64,000 nt of DNA from positions 344,393 through 408,392 of the forward strand of contig NZ_KI421455.1 in NCBI RefSeq assembly GCF_000472705.1, given 5' to 3'. The DNA is from Mesorhizobium erdmanii USDA 3471. Its GTDB lineage: Bacteria; Pseudomonadota; Alphaproteobacteria; Rhizobiales; Rhizobiaceae. How positions within the stretch are numbered: the stretch's first letter is position 1; each line of letters begins with the position of its first letter. The position numbers and the translations under genes were made by a program. A model generated the notes under the pieces. That model saw only the letters and a program-made list of their open reading frames with translations, did no database searches and was not told the origin of the DNA. Shown one piece after another: positions 50,221 to 59,093 of this stretch.

Positions 50221-50658
50221 TCAAGGCCTGAGATAGACATAGCCCTGGCTTTGCAGTTCCGCGAGCTTGACGACGCCACCCTTGTCGGCGGCATGAAAGC
50301 CGGCCAGCAGGTCGGCAAGCGTAATGTCCATGCCTTGCATGGTGTTGGCGCAGGCCTGCGGCTCAAGCCCATGGCTCAGAAGGCCGGCGAAGCGGCCGGA
50401 GACAGCGGCCGATATGCCTTTCGACTTGAAGGCGGCAAGGGCCGGACCATGCACCACCAGCGTGATGTCGACATTGCCGCCGGTCCCCTCATAATGGTTC
50501 TTGATGTTGCCGAGCACGAAATTGACCTTGTCGAGATCGCTCAGGTGATAGGCGACTTTCAGCCGGGCAGGCTCCGTGGCCGCTGCCCGAGTTGCCTTCA
50601 GCCCGATCAGCGCGCCGGCCCCGGCAAGAGCCGCGTGGAACATGTCGCGTCGGCGCAT
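50221..50658 (-). CDS. Exported DsrE-family protein
   Basis: This 145-residue protein has a possible Tat signal (MRRRDMFHAALAGAGALIG, Ala-rich cleavage region). A DsrE-like fold follows: KVAYHLSDLDKVNFVLGNIKNHYE, DITLVVHGPALAAF, and a single Cys in LEPQACANTMQGMDIT matching the usual sulfur-relay position. A periplasmic role with sulfur or redox compounds is plausible; no partner genes are adjacent. Confidence 0.8.
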   Translation of the reverse strand: MRRRDMFHAALAGAGALIGLKATRAAATEPARLKVAYHLSDLDKVNFVLGNIKNHYEGTGGNVDITLVVHGPALAAFKSKGISAAVSGRFAGLLSHGLEPQACANTMQGMDITLADLLAGFHAADKGGVVKLAELQSQGYVYLRP

Positions 50659-50758
50659 GGCATCCTCCCTGGTGTCGGCTCACCGCGATTTGCGTGGCTG
50701 TGGCCGCAATACTAGCATAAATTGACGTTACGTCCTGTCGATGCGGAGGAGGGATCAC

Positions 50759-51853
50759 ATGGCGTTCCAGGGGTGGAAGACACTTACCGGTGCCGGATTT
50801 GGCGTAGTACTGCTTGGCGGGCTCGCGGGTTCTGCCTTGGCCGATAATGCGCTGAAGCTGACGGAACTCAGCCCGAAAGGGGCGGACGCCTGTTTCGGGC
50901 GGGTCTATGACGCGAGCCATCTCAAGGCGCATCCGAAGCAGAAGGTGGCGCGGATCTTCTTCTATTATGGCCATGATCCGGTCAGCCGGCCGAACGAGGA
51001 GCCGACGCCTTCCGACACTTCCTACAATGGCTTCTTGACCACCACGGTGCGCGGCGCCAAGGCGCCGCAATGGGCCGGCGGCTGGTGCAATCACGAATCC
51101 GAAGACGGCACGACCGGCGCGATCCGTTGCGGGATGGATTGCGACCGTACGCTGGCGTCGCTGAAGGTCGACGACAAGGGCCGGCTGATCCTGTCGGACC
51201 TGTCGTCCGATATCTACCTCGATCCAGACGCGGAGGATGAGCTCGGCAAGGCGGAATACAACAGGCAGGCGCTTGGCTCGGAGGATGACAATTTCCGCCT
51301 CGACCCGATGCCGGCCGCAACCTGCCAGGCCGAGTTCGCGCGCATCGATCCGATCGATCCGGCGCTCGGGGATCCGTTGCGCGTGCGGTTGAAGCCCGAC
51401 CAGGCCTTCTGCTACGGCCGCGATTACGATGCGGCGCATATGGGTTCGCATCCCGATCAGCTGACGCAGTCGATCCGGGTTTTCCGCGGGCCGGTGGAAC
51501 TGGCTTCCTTCGCCTCGGGTGGCGACGCGGCCAACTGGCCGGATGGCGCCGACATCGCCGTCTCGGTCACGACGCGGCAGAAGGCAGCCAAGGTCACGCA
51601 GACCTATTCCTGCCAGGGCGAAGCCGACCAGTGGCGTTGTGCCGCCAGCTCCAAGATGAGCGATTTCTCCTGCGACATCGCGCAGAAGGAAATCTTCCTC
51701 AAGCGCGGCGCCAACGGCACGATGATGCTGGCCAATCCCAACAGCAGCGTGGCTATCGTCGACCTCTGCTCGAAGGCCGCCAACGGCAAGACGAAGTCGG
51801 ACGACAAGGTTTATCGGCTCGAACCAATGCCGCAATCGGCTTGTGCGCCCTGA
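50759..51853 (+). CDS. Secreted protein with two internal homologous repeats
   Basis: This 364-residue protein has a signal peptide (cleavage near ALADN at 30). Two related units follow. Unit 1 runs from CFGRVYDASHLKAHP (45) to FRLDPMPAATC (179-189); unit 2 runs from CYGRDYDAAHMGSHP (218) to YRLEPMPQSAC (near 352-362). Both units have several Cys residues, so disulfides are likely. I do not recognise a catalytic motif. GGAGGAGGG sets the start at ATG 50759. It is a periplasmic protein of unknown role. Confidence 0.78.
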   Translation: MAFQGWKTLTGAGFGVVLLGGLAGSALADNALKLTELSPKGADACFGRVYDASHLKAHPKQKVARIFFYYGHDPVSRPNEEPTPSDTSYNGFLTTTVRGAKAPQWAGGWCNHESEDGTTGAIRCGMDCDRTLASLKVDDKGRLILSDLSSDIYLDPDAEDELGKAEYNRQALGSEDDNFRLDPMPAATCQAEFARIDPIDPALGDPLRVRLKPDQAFCYGRDYDAAHMGSHPDQLTQSIRVFRGPVELASFASGGDAANWPDGADIAVSVTTRQKAAKVTQTYSCQGEADQWRCAASSKMSDFSCDIAQKEIFLKRGANGTMMLANPNSSVAIVDLCSKAANGKTKSDDKVYRLEPMPQSACAP

Positions 51854-51865
51854 GCACCAGCGTTT

Positions 51866-52047
51866 CGTCATCCTATGGCGGAGCAAGGAGCGAAGCGACG
51901 CGGCGCAGACCATAGGATCCATGCCGAGAATACTGAGCGCTGTTGCGGTGCAGAATTCTGCACGGCTGCATGCGTCGTCCTAGGTCGCGGCATGGATCCT
52001 CGGGTCTCCGCGACGGAGCTTCGCTCCTGCTCCGCCCGTGGATGACG
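51866..52047. repeat. Palindromic intergenic repeat, copy A
   Basis: This 182-bp element has imperfect terminal inverted repeats of about 58 bp. The left end CGTCATCCTATGGCGGAGC mirrors the right end GCTCCGCCCGTGGATGACG, and both arms reach inward to GGATCCATGCC / GGCATGGATCC. The centre holds a small dyad (GTGCAGAATTCTGCAC). A second copy in the opposite orientation lies at 56382-56561. Short frames here (starting MDP...) are not genes. Confidence 0.85.
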
Positions 52048-52096
52048 AAGTCGAGAGGTTTCGGCTAGTTTTCTAGGGTCGTGACGGCGAACCGGC

Positions 52097-53044
52097 TCAC
52101 GCGAAAGGCACGGCGGTCGTGCCCTTGGGCAGCTTAGCCTCATCGTCGGGCTCGACATGGATGGTCACCCGCACCGAGGGGATTTCGGCCTTCAGCGCGT
52201 CCTCGATGCGGTCGCAGATGACGTGGCTGGCGCCGACCGACATGTCGGCGTCGACGACCAGATGGAACTCGATGAAGGTGGCGCGGCCGGCGATGCGGGT
52301 TTTCAGGTCATGCACCTCCAGCGCGCCCTTGCAGTTGGCCGAGATGATGTCGCGGATGCGCATGTGTTCGTGGGTATCGACGGCGCGGTCCATCAGCCCG
52401 TTCATCGACGAGCCGATGACGTGCCAGCCCTGCCACAGGATGTTGAGCGCGACGATGACGGCGAGCGCCGGATCAAGGATCTGCCAGCCGGTCAGGATTG
52501 CTCCGACCAGGCCGCCGAAGACGCCGATCGAGGTCACGACATCGGTCATGATGTGGTTGCCGTCGGCGACCAGCGCCGGCGATTTCTCGGCCCGGCCGGC
52601 GCGGATCAGCGTCCAGGCCCAGAAGGCATTGATGACCGTGGCGATACCGTTGACGGCAAGGCCGTTCCAGGGCTTTTCCAGCGGCGCCGGGGCTTGCCAG
52701 GAGCGCCAAACCTCGTTGAGAATCAACAGTGCGGCGACGACGATCAGCACGCCTTCGAGCACGGCCGAGAAATACTCGGCCTTGTGGTGACCGAACGGGT
52801 GATCCTGGTCGGCCGGCTTGTGGCTGACCTGGATCGCCCAGAAGGCAGCGACCGAGGCAATGACGTTGACGATCGATTCCAGCGCGTCGGAATAGAGCGC
52901 GACAGAGCCGGTGATGTACCAGGCAGCAAGCTTCAGGCCGAGCACGACAGCGGCAATGATGATCGACCAGAAGGCAAGGTTGGCAACCTTGCGCTTCGCG
53001 GCCGCCCTGGCCGCGGTCGCCATCGTGTTCTCGACTTCTGCCAT
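52097..53044 (-). CDS. Cation diffusion facilitator transporter
   Basis: This 315-residue CDF exporter has six membrane segments. Metal-site motifs are YSDALES (TM2) and HIMTDVVTS (TM5), and the cytoplasmic domain has DMSVGASHVICDRIEDAL near 270. The HHKAEYFSAVLEG loop matches the iron/zinc/manganese-type CDF group. Proton-driven efflux of divalent metal is expected. It begins five bases after the trpE(G) stop, so it is probably on the trp transcript. Confidence 0.92.
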   Translation of the reverse strand: MAEVENTMATAARAAAKRKVANLAFWSIIIAAVVLGLKLAAWYITGSVALYSDALESIVNVIASVAAFWAIQVSHKPADQDHPFGHHKAEYFSAVLEGVLIVVAALLILNEVWRSWQAPAPLEKPWNGLAVNGIATVINAFWAWTLIRAGRAEKSPALVADGNHIMTDVVTSIGVFGGLVGAILTGWQILDPALAVIVALNILWQGWHVIGSSMNGLMDRAVDTHEHMRIRDIISANCKGALEVHDLKTRIAGRATFIEFHLVVDADMSVGASHVICDRIEDALKAEIPSVRVTIHVEPDDEAKLPKGTTAVPFA

Positions 53045-53049
53045 ATCGG

Positions 53050-55239
53050 TCAGGCTGCCTTTTCCTTGGCCTTGCGCGGCAAATGGGCGACGATGTTCTC
53101 GATGATGCGCATGCCGGCATTGTGGCCGAGCGTCATGATCGACTCCGGATGGAACTGGACAGCGGCGATCGGCTCCTTGCGGTGTTCGAAGGCCATGATG
53201 ATGCCGTCCTCCGTCTCGGCGGTGACGATGAAGTCGTCGGGCAGCCGCACCGGATCGGCGAAGATCGAGTGGTAACGGCCGACAGTGACTTCCTTGGGGA
53301 GGCCTGAGAAGATGATGCCGGGCTTGGAGACGCGGATGCGCGACGGCTTGCCGTGCATGGGAATATGCAGCTGGCGCAGTTCTCCGCCATAGGCTTCGGC
53401 CAGAGCCTGCAGGCCAAGGCAGACGCCGAAGATCGGCAACTCGCGGGCACGTGCCTTTTTGATCGTCGCAGCGCAGTCGAAATCCTTCGGCGTGCCAGGT
53501 CCAGGCGACAGCACGACGAGGTCGGGCTTCAGCCGCTCGAACACTTCCTCCGGCACTGGCGTGCGCACGGTCGAGACGTTGGCGCCGGTCTGGCGGAAGT
53601 AGTTGGCCAGCGTATGGACGAAACTATCCTCATGGTCGACGAGCAGGATGTTGACGCCGTCGCCGACGCGCGCGGTGGTACGCTCGGTGCTGGCGGAATT
53701 GCCCGACTTGGCGTCGCGGATGGCGGAGAGCATGGCGGATGCCTTCAGTTCGGTTTCGGCTTCTTCTTCCTCGGGAATGCTGTCGAACAGCAATGTGGCG
53801 CCGGCGCGCACCTCGGCGATGCCATCCTTGATGCGGATGGTGCGCAAGGTCAGGCCGGTGTTCATGTCGCCGTTGAAATTGACCATGCCGATCGCCCCGC
53901 CATACCAGGCGCGCGGGCTCTTCTCGTTCTGCTCGATGAAGCGCATTGCCCACAGTTTCGGCGCGCCGGTGACGGTGACCGCCCAGGCGTGTGAGAGAAA
54001 TGCGTCGAAGGCATCCATGCCTTCGCGCAGCCGCCCTTCGATGTGGTCCACGGTGTGGATCAGGCGCGAATACATCTCGATCTGGCGGCGGCCGATGACG
54101 CGCACCGAACCAGGCTCGCAGACCCGCGACTTGTCGTTGCGGTCGACGTCCGAGCACATTGTGAGCTCGGATTCGTCCTTCTTCGAATTGAGCAATTTCA
54201 GGATCTGCTCGCTGTCGGAAATGGCGTCGTCGCCGCGCTTGATGGTGCCGGAGATCGGGCAGGTCTCGACACGGCGACCATTGACGCGCACGAACATTTC
54301 GGGCGAGGCGCCGATCAGATACTCGTTTTCGCCGAGATTGATGAAGAAGGAATAGGGCGAGGGGTTGATCGACTTCAGCTTGCGCGAAATCTCGGAGGGC
54401 TGGGTCTCGCAGCGTTCGTAGAACATCTGGCCGGGCACGACCTCGAACAGGTCGCCGCGCTTGAACGAATCCATGGCGCGCCGCACCAGATTGGCATATT
54501 CGCCCGGCTCATGGTCGCCGCGCGGCGGGATGCGGTCGGCGGTCTTGAACGGCTCGGCGATCTCGTCGCGGGCCAAGCCTTCGGTCGAAAAACCCTCGCC
54601 GGAATAGTCGTAGCGGTCGGTCCAGGCCTTGGCCGAATAATGGTCGACGACAAGGATCTCGTCGGGCAGGAACAGGACGAGGTCGCGCTGGCTTTCCTTG
54701 CGAACGAGCGTGTAGTCGACCGGATCAAACTGGAAGGCGAGGTCGTAGCCGAAGGCGCCATAGAGGCCGAGATTGGCGTCCTCCTCGGTCTTGAACAGGG
54801 CCGTGATGGCGCGCAGCACGGTGAAGACGGAAGGGACGCGGCTGCGCTCCTCCTCGGTGAAGACACGGCCCGGCTTGGCGACGTCGAGGCGGATCAGCGT
54901 CTTCGACATCTCGGCGATGGTCACGTCGGTCAGGCCGCCGAGGGCCTTGCCGATGACCGGCAGCAGCGCCTCGCCGCGCTGGTTCAGCGCTTCGATGCGC
55001 ATGGCGCGGCCACGCGCGGAGATGACCAAAGGCGGATCGATGATGGCGGTGTCCCAGCGCGTGTAGCGGCCGGGATATTCGTAATTCGAGGAAAAAACCG
55101 CACCCCGGCGCGAGTTCAAGCCATCGACATAGGCGTCGATCGCGCCCGCATAGGGCCGGTCGTGGCGCTCACGCGTAATGGTGATGCCACCCGCGGTCAC
55201 GAAGCTTTCAGCGCCGTTTTCCAGAACCTTCATCGTCAT
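53050..55239 (-). CDS. trpE: Fused anthranilate synthase TrpE(G)
   Basis: This 729-residue fusion has an anthranilate synthase component I N-terminal part (GRRVETCPISGTIKRG, MCSDVDRNDKSRVCEPGSV, GAIGMVNFNGDMNTGLTLRT up to about residue 500). A glutamine amidotransferase part follows, with nucleophile in FGVCLGLQALAEAYGG and QFHPESIMTLGHNAG. It makes anthranilate from chorismate for tryptophan. Fusion and length are standard in Rhizobiales. GGAG lies seven bases before ATG 55239. It is controlled by the trpL attenuator upstream. Confidence 0.96.
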   Translation of the reverse strand: MTMKVLENGAESFVTAGGITITRERHDRPYAGAIDAYVDGLNSRRGAVFSSNYEYPGRYTRWDTAIIDPPLVISARGRAMRIEALNQRGEALLPVIGKALGGLTDVTIAEMSKTLIRLDVAKPGRVFTEEERSRVPSVFTVLRAITALFKTEEDANLGLYGAFGYDLAFQFDPVDYTLVRKESQRDLVLFLPDEILVVDHYSAKAWTDRYDYSGEGFSTEGLARDEIAEPFKTADRIPPRGDHEPGEYANLVRRAMDSFKRGDLFEVVPGQMFYERCETQPSEISRKLKSINPSPYSFFINLGENEYLIGASPEMFVRVNGRRVETCPISGTIKRGDDAISDSEQILKLLNSKKDESELTMCSDVDRNDKSRVCEPGSVRVIGRRQIEMYSRLIHTVDHIEGRLREGMDAFDAFLSHAWAVTVTGAPKLWAMRFIEQNEKSPRAWYGGAIGMVNFNGDMNTGLTLRTIRIKDGIAEVRAGATLLFDSIPEEEEAETELKASAMLSAIRDAKSGNSASTERTTARVGDGVNILLVDHEDSFVHTLANYFRQTGANVSTVRTPVPEEVFERLKPDLVVLSPGPGTPKDFDCAATIKKARARELPIFGVCLGLQALAEAYGGELRQLHIPMHGKPSRIRVSKPGIIFSGLPKEVTVGRYHSIFADPVRLPDDFIVTAETEDGIIMAFEHRKEPIAAVQFHPESIMTLGHNAGMRIIENIVAHLPRKAKEKAA

Positions 55240-55285
55240 TGCCGTCTCCATCAGCTTGTTGGGGCAACGGACCCGGGACTGGCTT

Positions 55286-55324
55286 TTAAAAAACAAATGG
55301 CCGCCCGGACTTTCCGTTGCGGCC
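55286..55324 (-). terminator. trpE(G) attenuator terminator
   Basis: On the minus strand GGCCGC pairs with GCGGCC and CGGA with TCCG inside, followed by TTTGTTTTTT. It lies 42 bases after the trpL stop and about 47 before trpE(G). Confidence 0.92.
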
Positions 55325-55365
55325 ACCCTCTCTTTTCACGCACGCGCGTTCGAACAGGCCCGCTG

Positions 55366-55410
55366 TCAGCAGGCCCACCACCAAATGGTCTTGGTCGAAC
55401 GCATGTTCAT
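55366..55410 (-). CDS. trpL: trpL leader peptide
   Basis: A 14-codon ORF reads MNMRSTKTIWWWAC with three consecutive Trp codons next to its stop. This is the rhizobial trpL pattern (Sinorhizobium peTrpL also ends in WWWAR). An in-frame ATG 12 bases upstream could add MDFA. Ribosome stalling at the Trp codons would prevent the downstream terminator from forming and so allow trpE(G) transcription. In Sinorhizobium the released leader RNA and peptide also act in trans. Confidence 0.93.
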   Translation of the reverse strand: MNMRSTKTIWWWAC

Positions 55411-55559
55411 GGCGAAATCCATAGCGGCGAAAGACCGGATGCGCAACAGGTTTGAAAAGTCTCTTCAGTGGCTGCCGCTTCCCGGTCTCTGGCACATCGC
55501 CACCGCCGATGGCGTTGCCTAGACTATGCCTTCAACATCCAGAGAACGGGAAAACACCA

Positions 55560-56330
55560 ATGACCGATCAGGCCGAGCGCGCGCGGACGTTCCATTCCCT
55601 TCACGTCAAGGGCAATCCGATCGTTCTCTACAATGCCTGGGATCCGGGCTCGGCCAAGATCGTCGAGAAAGCGGGCGCCAAGGCCATCGCCACCGGCAGC
55701 TGGCCGGTCGCGGCCGCCTTCGGCTATGCCGATGGAGAGAAAATCCCGCTGGAGCTGGCGCTCGACAACATCAAGCGTATCGTGGCGGCGGTCGACCTGC
55801 CGGTGACGATGGACCTCGAAGGCGGCTATGCGGTCGAACCGGAGGTCGTTGCCAAGACGGTGACACGCGCCTTGCAGGCCGGCGCCATCGGATTCAATTT
55901 CGAGGACCAGATCGTTGGTGGTAGCGGCCTGCACGATATTTCTGTCCAGGTGAAACGCATCGAAGCCGCCGCCAACGCGGTCAAGGCCTCTGGCATCCCG
56001 GCCTTTCTCAACGCCCGCACCGACATCTTCCTCAAGGCCAAGCCCGATGCGCATGACGGCGTGCTGCTCGACCAGGCGATCGAACGGGCGCATGCCTATC
56101 AAAAGGCCGGGGCAAGCGGCTTCTTTGCTCCGGGACTCGGCGACGAGCGGCTGATCGAGGCGCTGTGCAAGGCAGTTGCGCTGCCGGTCAACATCATCGC
56201 GCTGGCGCATGTGCCGCCGCGCCAGCGGCTGGCCGAACTCGGCGTCGCCCGCATCAGTCATGGCCCGGTGCCTTACCGGCAGATGGCGGAGTGGCTGGAG
56301 GCCAAGGCGCGGCTGGCGATTTCTGGGTAA
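55560..56330 (+). CDS. Isocitrate lyase/phosphonomutase superfamily protein
   Basis: This 256-residue TIM-barrel protein of the PEP-mutase/ICL group has WDPGSAKIVEKAGAKAIATGSWPVA near 24-48, metal-side TMDLEGGYA near 84, NFEDQIVGG near 118 and NARTDIFL near 152. The KKCGH-type loop of true isocitrate lyase is absent, so a 2-methylisocitrate, oxaloacetate or phosphonopyruvate-type lyase or hydrolase is possible. Confidence 0.85.
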   Translation: MTDQAERARTFHSLHVKGNPIVLYNAWDPGSAKIVEKAGAKAIATGSWPVAAAFGYADGEKIPLELALDNIKRIVAAVDLPVTMDLEGGYAVEPEVVAKTVTRALQAGAIGFNFEDQIVGGSGLHDISVQVKRIEAAANAVKASGIPAFLNARTDIFLKAKPDAHDGVLLDQAIERAHAYQKAGASGFFAPGLGDERLIEALCKAVALPVNIIALAHVPPRQRLAELGVARISHGPVPYRQMAEWLEAKARLAISG

Positions 56331-56381
56331 GTGGTTCTGCACGGGCAGCCGGTAAGGGATGACGCGCAGCCCTCCCGATTT

Positions 56382-56561
56382 CGTCATTCCTGGGCGGAGC
56401 AGGAGCGAAGCTCCGTCGCGGAGACCCTGGAATCCATTCCGTGACCTTCCTTGCGGGTGCAGCGGAGCAGATTCTGCACCGCAGCGGTGCGTTGAGGTCG
56501 CGGCATGGATCCTCGGGTCTGCGCCGCGTCGCTACGCTCCTTGCTACGCCCGTGGATGACG
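56382..56561. repeat. Palindromic intergenic repeat, copy B
   Basis: This 180-bp relative of the element at 51866-52047 lies in inverted orientation. The CTCCGTCGCGGAGACC arm is on the left and the GCGACGCGGCGCAGACC arm on the right, the reverse of copy A. The outer ends CGTCATTCC and GGATGACG and the inner ATCCAT/ATGGAT blocks are conserved. It fills the gap between the ICL-like gene and the aspartoacylase-like gene. Confidence 0.85.
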
Positions 56562-56636
56562 AAGCGTTGGATGGCTCTGCTAATTGTCAAGGTCTGTAGG
56601 CCAGCCTCGCGCCAGGCTCTTGCGCGGATTGATCAT

Positions 56637-57692
56637 TCAATCCTCCAGCGTCCCCGACCGGGCATCGGCACTCTTGCTGTCGCCGACCAGTTTCAGCAGG
56701 TCCTCGCCGACACGGATGATGCGGCGCGAGCGGCGGGTCAGGATGATGCCGTCCTGCGGCGCGAACACTTCCGCGCGGCCGTCGGTCTCGCCCGGCGCGT
56801 GGACGATGGCGGCGAGGCGTGCGCCCCTGGCGACGCGGTCGCCGGGCTTGACGTCGTAGAGCACGGCGCCCGCCCGGGGCGCCGGCATCATGTCGATGTT
56901 TTCCAGGGGGGCGACGACACCCTTGAAAGGGCCGGGTGCGGCAAGCGCGTTGTCCGATATCACGCCGCGCGCCACCAGCAGCCGGTAGAGGCCTTCTGCG
57001 TCGGCTTTGGCGAGGGCGCCATCGACATCGAGGATACCGCGATATTCGACCGTGGTGGCGACGCGACGGTCGAACTTCGCCACCTCGGCGGGCACGTTCT
57101 GGTAGGGCATGATCGAGGCACCCTCGAAGGTGCCGTCGGTGTCCTCACCCCACAACACCACGGCATCGACGCCCATGGCGGCGGCGCAATCGGCCATGGC
57201 CGGCCACAGGCTGGTGTGGATGTAGAGATAGGCAAGGCCCTCGTCGTCGCAGTGCAGGTCGAGCACGATGTCGTGGCCGAGCGACAGCTGCACCAGGCGT
57301 GACTTCAGCCGCTGGTCGGCGCCGCCGAAGGTCGTGTCGGGCAACAGCTTGGCATCGGGGGCGGCAAGCAGCGGGAAGCCGCGGTTGAAATTGGTGCGGG
57401 TGCCCAGGTGAAAGCGGCCTTGGTGCTCGCCAAAATGATATTGCGCGCGGCCGATCGGATTGGCCCAGGGCACGATGGTGACGTTGCCCTTGATACGGCC
57501 TTCGGCCTGCGCCTTGTTCAGCGCCGGCATCAGCGCGTCGATGGCGACGACGCCCGGGAGTTCGCCGGCGTGGAGGGCCGCCTGCAGATAGGCCGAGGGC
57601 GCCGCCTTGTCGCTACCTGCGAAGCGCAGCACCGGGAATTCGTAGGAAACGCCGTCGCTGTCACCGGCGATGCGTTCGATCGATTTCTGCAT
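56637..57692 (-). CDS. Succinylglutamate desuccinylase/aspartoacylase family deacylase
   Basis: This 351-residue zinc carboxypeptidase-like enzyme has the metal motif ALHAGELPG near 39-47 (His, Glu), the second-zinc His in VLDLHCDDEGLAYLY near 147-160 and an NFNRGFPLL Arg/Asn pair near 108. A biotinyl-lipoyl-like C-terminal region follows (LYDVKPGDRVARGARLAAI). It hydrolyses an N-acyl or similar amide; the substrate is unknown. GGAGG precedes ATG 57692. Confidence 0.87.
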   Translation of the reverse strand: MQKSIERIAGDSDGVSYEFPVLRFAGSDKAAPSAYLQAALHAGELPGVVAIDALMPALNKAQAEGRIKGNVTIVPWANPIGRAQYHFGEHQGRFHLGTRTNFNRGFPLLAAPDAKLLPDTTFGGADQRLKSRLVQLSLGHDIVLDLHCDDEGLAYLYIHTSLWPAMADCAAAMGVDAVVLWGEDTDGTFEGASIMPYQNVPAEVAKFDRRVATTVEYRGILDVDGALAKADAEGLYRLLVARGVISDNALAAPGPFKGVVAPLENIDMMPAPRAGAVLYDVKPGDRVARGARLAAIVHAPGETDGRAEVFAPQDGIILTRRSRRIIRVGEDLLKLVGDSKSADARSGTLED

Positions 57693-57803
57693 GACATCCT
57701 CCCTCAACGGTCACCAGACATGCCCATTTGAGGGTGCCGATGTCGATTGGTCCAGCCTGCCGCGCTATGGGCGCAAGATTTCCGTCGCTTGGCGAATGGT
57801 CGT

Positions 57804-58979
57804 CTATTCAGCCGCCGCCTGAAGCGGAACGGGTGCCCGCCGGTCAAGCGTTTGCGACAGCACCGCGACGGCAACCGCCAGCAAGGCGAGCATCGCGCCG
57901 ACCAAGGGCAGATGGGCATAGGACACGCCGGCGGACAGGGCGACGCCGCCGATCCAGGCGCCGCTGGCATTGCCGACATTGAAGGCGCCCTGGTTGAGCG
58001 TGGCGGCAAGGTTCGGCCCTTCCGAGGCGGCTTCGACGACGCGGATCTGCAGCGGCGGTACGACGACGAAGATCAGCAGGCCCCACAGGAAGACGATGCC
58101 GATGGCGACGCTGGCGATGGCGCCGAATTGCATGAAACCGACAAACAGCACGGCCATCAACAGTAGCGTGCCGATGACGGTCGGCATCAGCTTCCAGTCG
58201 GCCAGCCGGCCGCCGATTATGTTGCCGATCGTCATGCCGGCGCCGAACAGCAGGAGCACCCAGGTGACATCAGATGTGGACAAACCGGACACATCGGTCA
58301 GACAGGGTTTTATGTAGGTGAAGACGGCAAACAGGCTGGCCGAGGCGAGCGAGGCGATCAGCATCGCCAGCCAGACCTGGAGCTTGCCGAGTACGCGCAG
58401 CTCGCCGCGCAGGCCGCCGCCGCTCGGCTCGGCAACGTCCGATGGCACCAGCCAGGCGATCGCGGCGACCGAGATCAGGCCGATGCCGACAACTGCGACG
58501 AATGTGGCGCGCCAGCCGAAAGCTTCGCCAAGGGCCGTGCCGGCGGGAACGCCCAGAATGTTGGACAGCGTCAGTCCGGCGAACATCAGCGCCATTGCGC
58601 TGGCGCGCTTGTTGCGCGGCACCAGGCTGGCGGCGACGACCGAACCGATGCCGAAGAAGGCGCCGTGGCCAAAGGCGGTGAAAACGCGCGCGGCCATCAG
58701 TGTCCAATAGTCAGGTGCGATGGCGCAGAACAGATTGCCGACGACGAACGACGCCGTCAGCCCAATCAGCACCGGCTTGCGCGGCAGATGCGCTGTGGCC
58801 ATGGCGACGACCGGCGCGCCGAAGACGACGCCGAGCGCATAGCCGGTGACCAGCAGGCCGGCCGACGGGATCGACACGCCAAGGTCGGCGGCGACCTCCG
58901 GCAACAGGCCCATGATGACGAATTCGGTGGTGCCGATGCAGAAGGATGCAATGGCAAGCGCGAGGATCGGCAAGGGCAT
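57804..58979 (-). CDS. MFS transporter (AraJ/YdhP-like drug or sugar efflux type)
   Basis: This 391-residue protein has 12 hydrophobic segments, the MFS motif A-like AHLPRKPVLIG loop after TM2, and the starting pattern ALAIASFCIGTTEFVIMGLLPEVAADLGVS typical of the DHA1 arabinose-efflux/chloramphenicol-resistance subfamily. The substrate cannot be read. ATG 58979 has only a weak ribosome site. Confidence 0.9.
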   Translation of the reverse strand: MPLPILALAIASFCIGTTEFVIMGLLPEVAADLGVSIPSAGLLVTGYALGVVFGAPVVAMATAHLPRKPVLIGLTASFVVGNLFCAIAPDYWTLMAARVFTAFGHGAFFGIGSVVAASLVPRNKRASAMALMFAGLTLSNILGVPAGTALGEAFGWRATFVAVVGIGLISVAAIAWLVPSDVAEPSGGGLRGELRVLGKLQVWLAMLIASLASASLFAVFTYIKPCLTDVSGLSTSDVTWVLLLFGAGMTIGNIIGGRLADWKLMPTVIGTLLLMAVLFVGFMQFGAIASVAIGIVFLWGLLIFVVVPPLQIRVVEAASEGPNLAATLNQGAFNVGNASGAWIGGVALSAGVSYAHLPLVGAMLALLAVAVAVLSQTLDRRAPVPLQAAAE

Positions 58980-59093
58980 GGAGCATCCAGACTGAATCGG
59001 TTCAATCTGAAATTGAACGAAGCACGCAACGGCGCACAAGCGTCATTGCCGCAATGCAGCAATGCAGAAAGTCCGGAGCTTGCCGGCAAGCCG

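Noticed and set aside
54043..55455. 470-codon plus-strand frame opposite trpE(G), running through the attenuator
   Set aside because: Antisense to a certain gene and to the trpL structure; no protein character.
51900..56590. Short frames starting MDP.. or ending ..LRSLLR.. in the two palindromic repeats
   Set aside because: They are chance frames inside the repeated elements at 51866-52047 and 56382-56561; the repeat explains their similarity.
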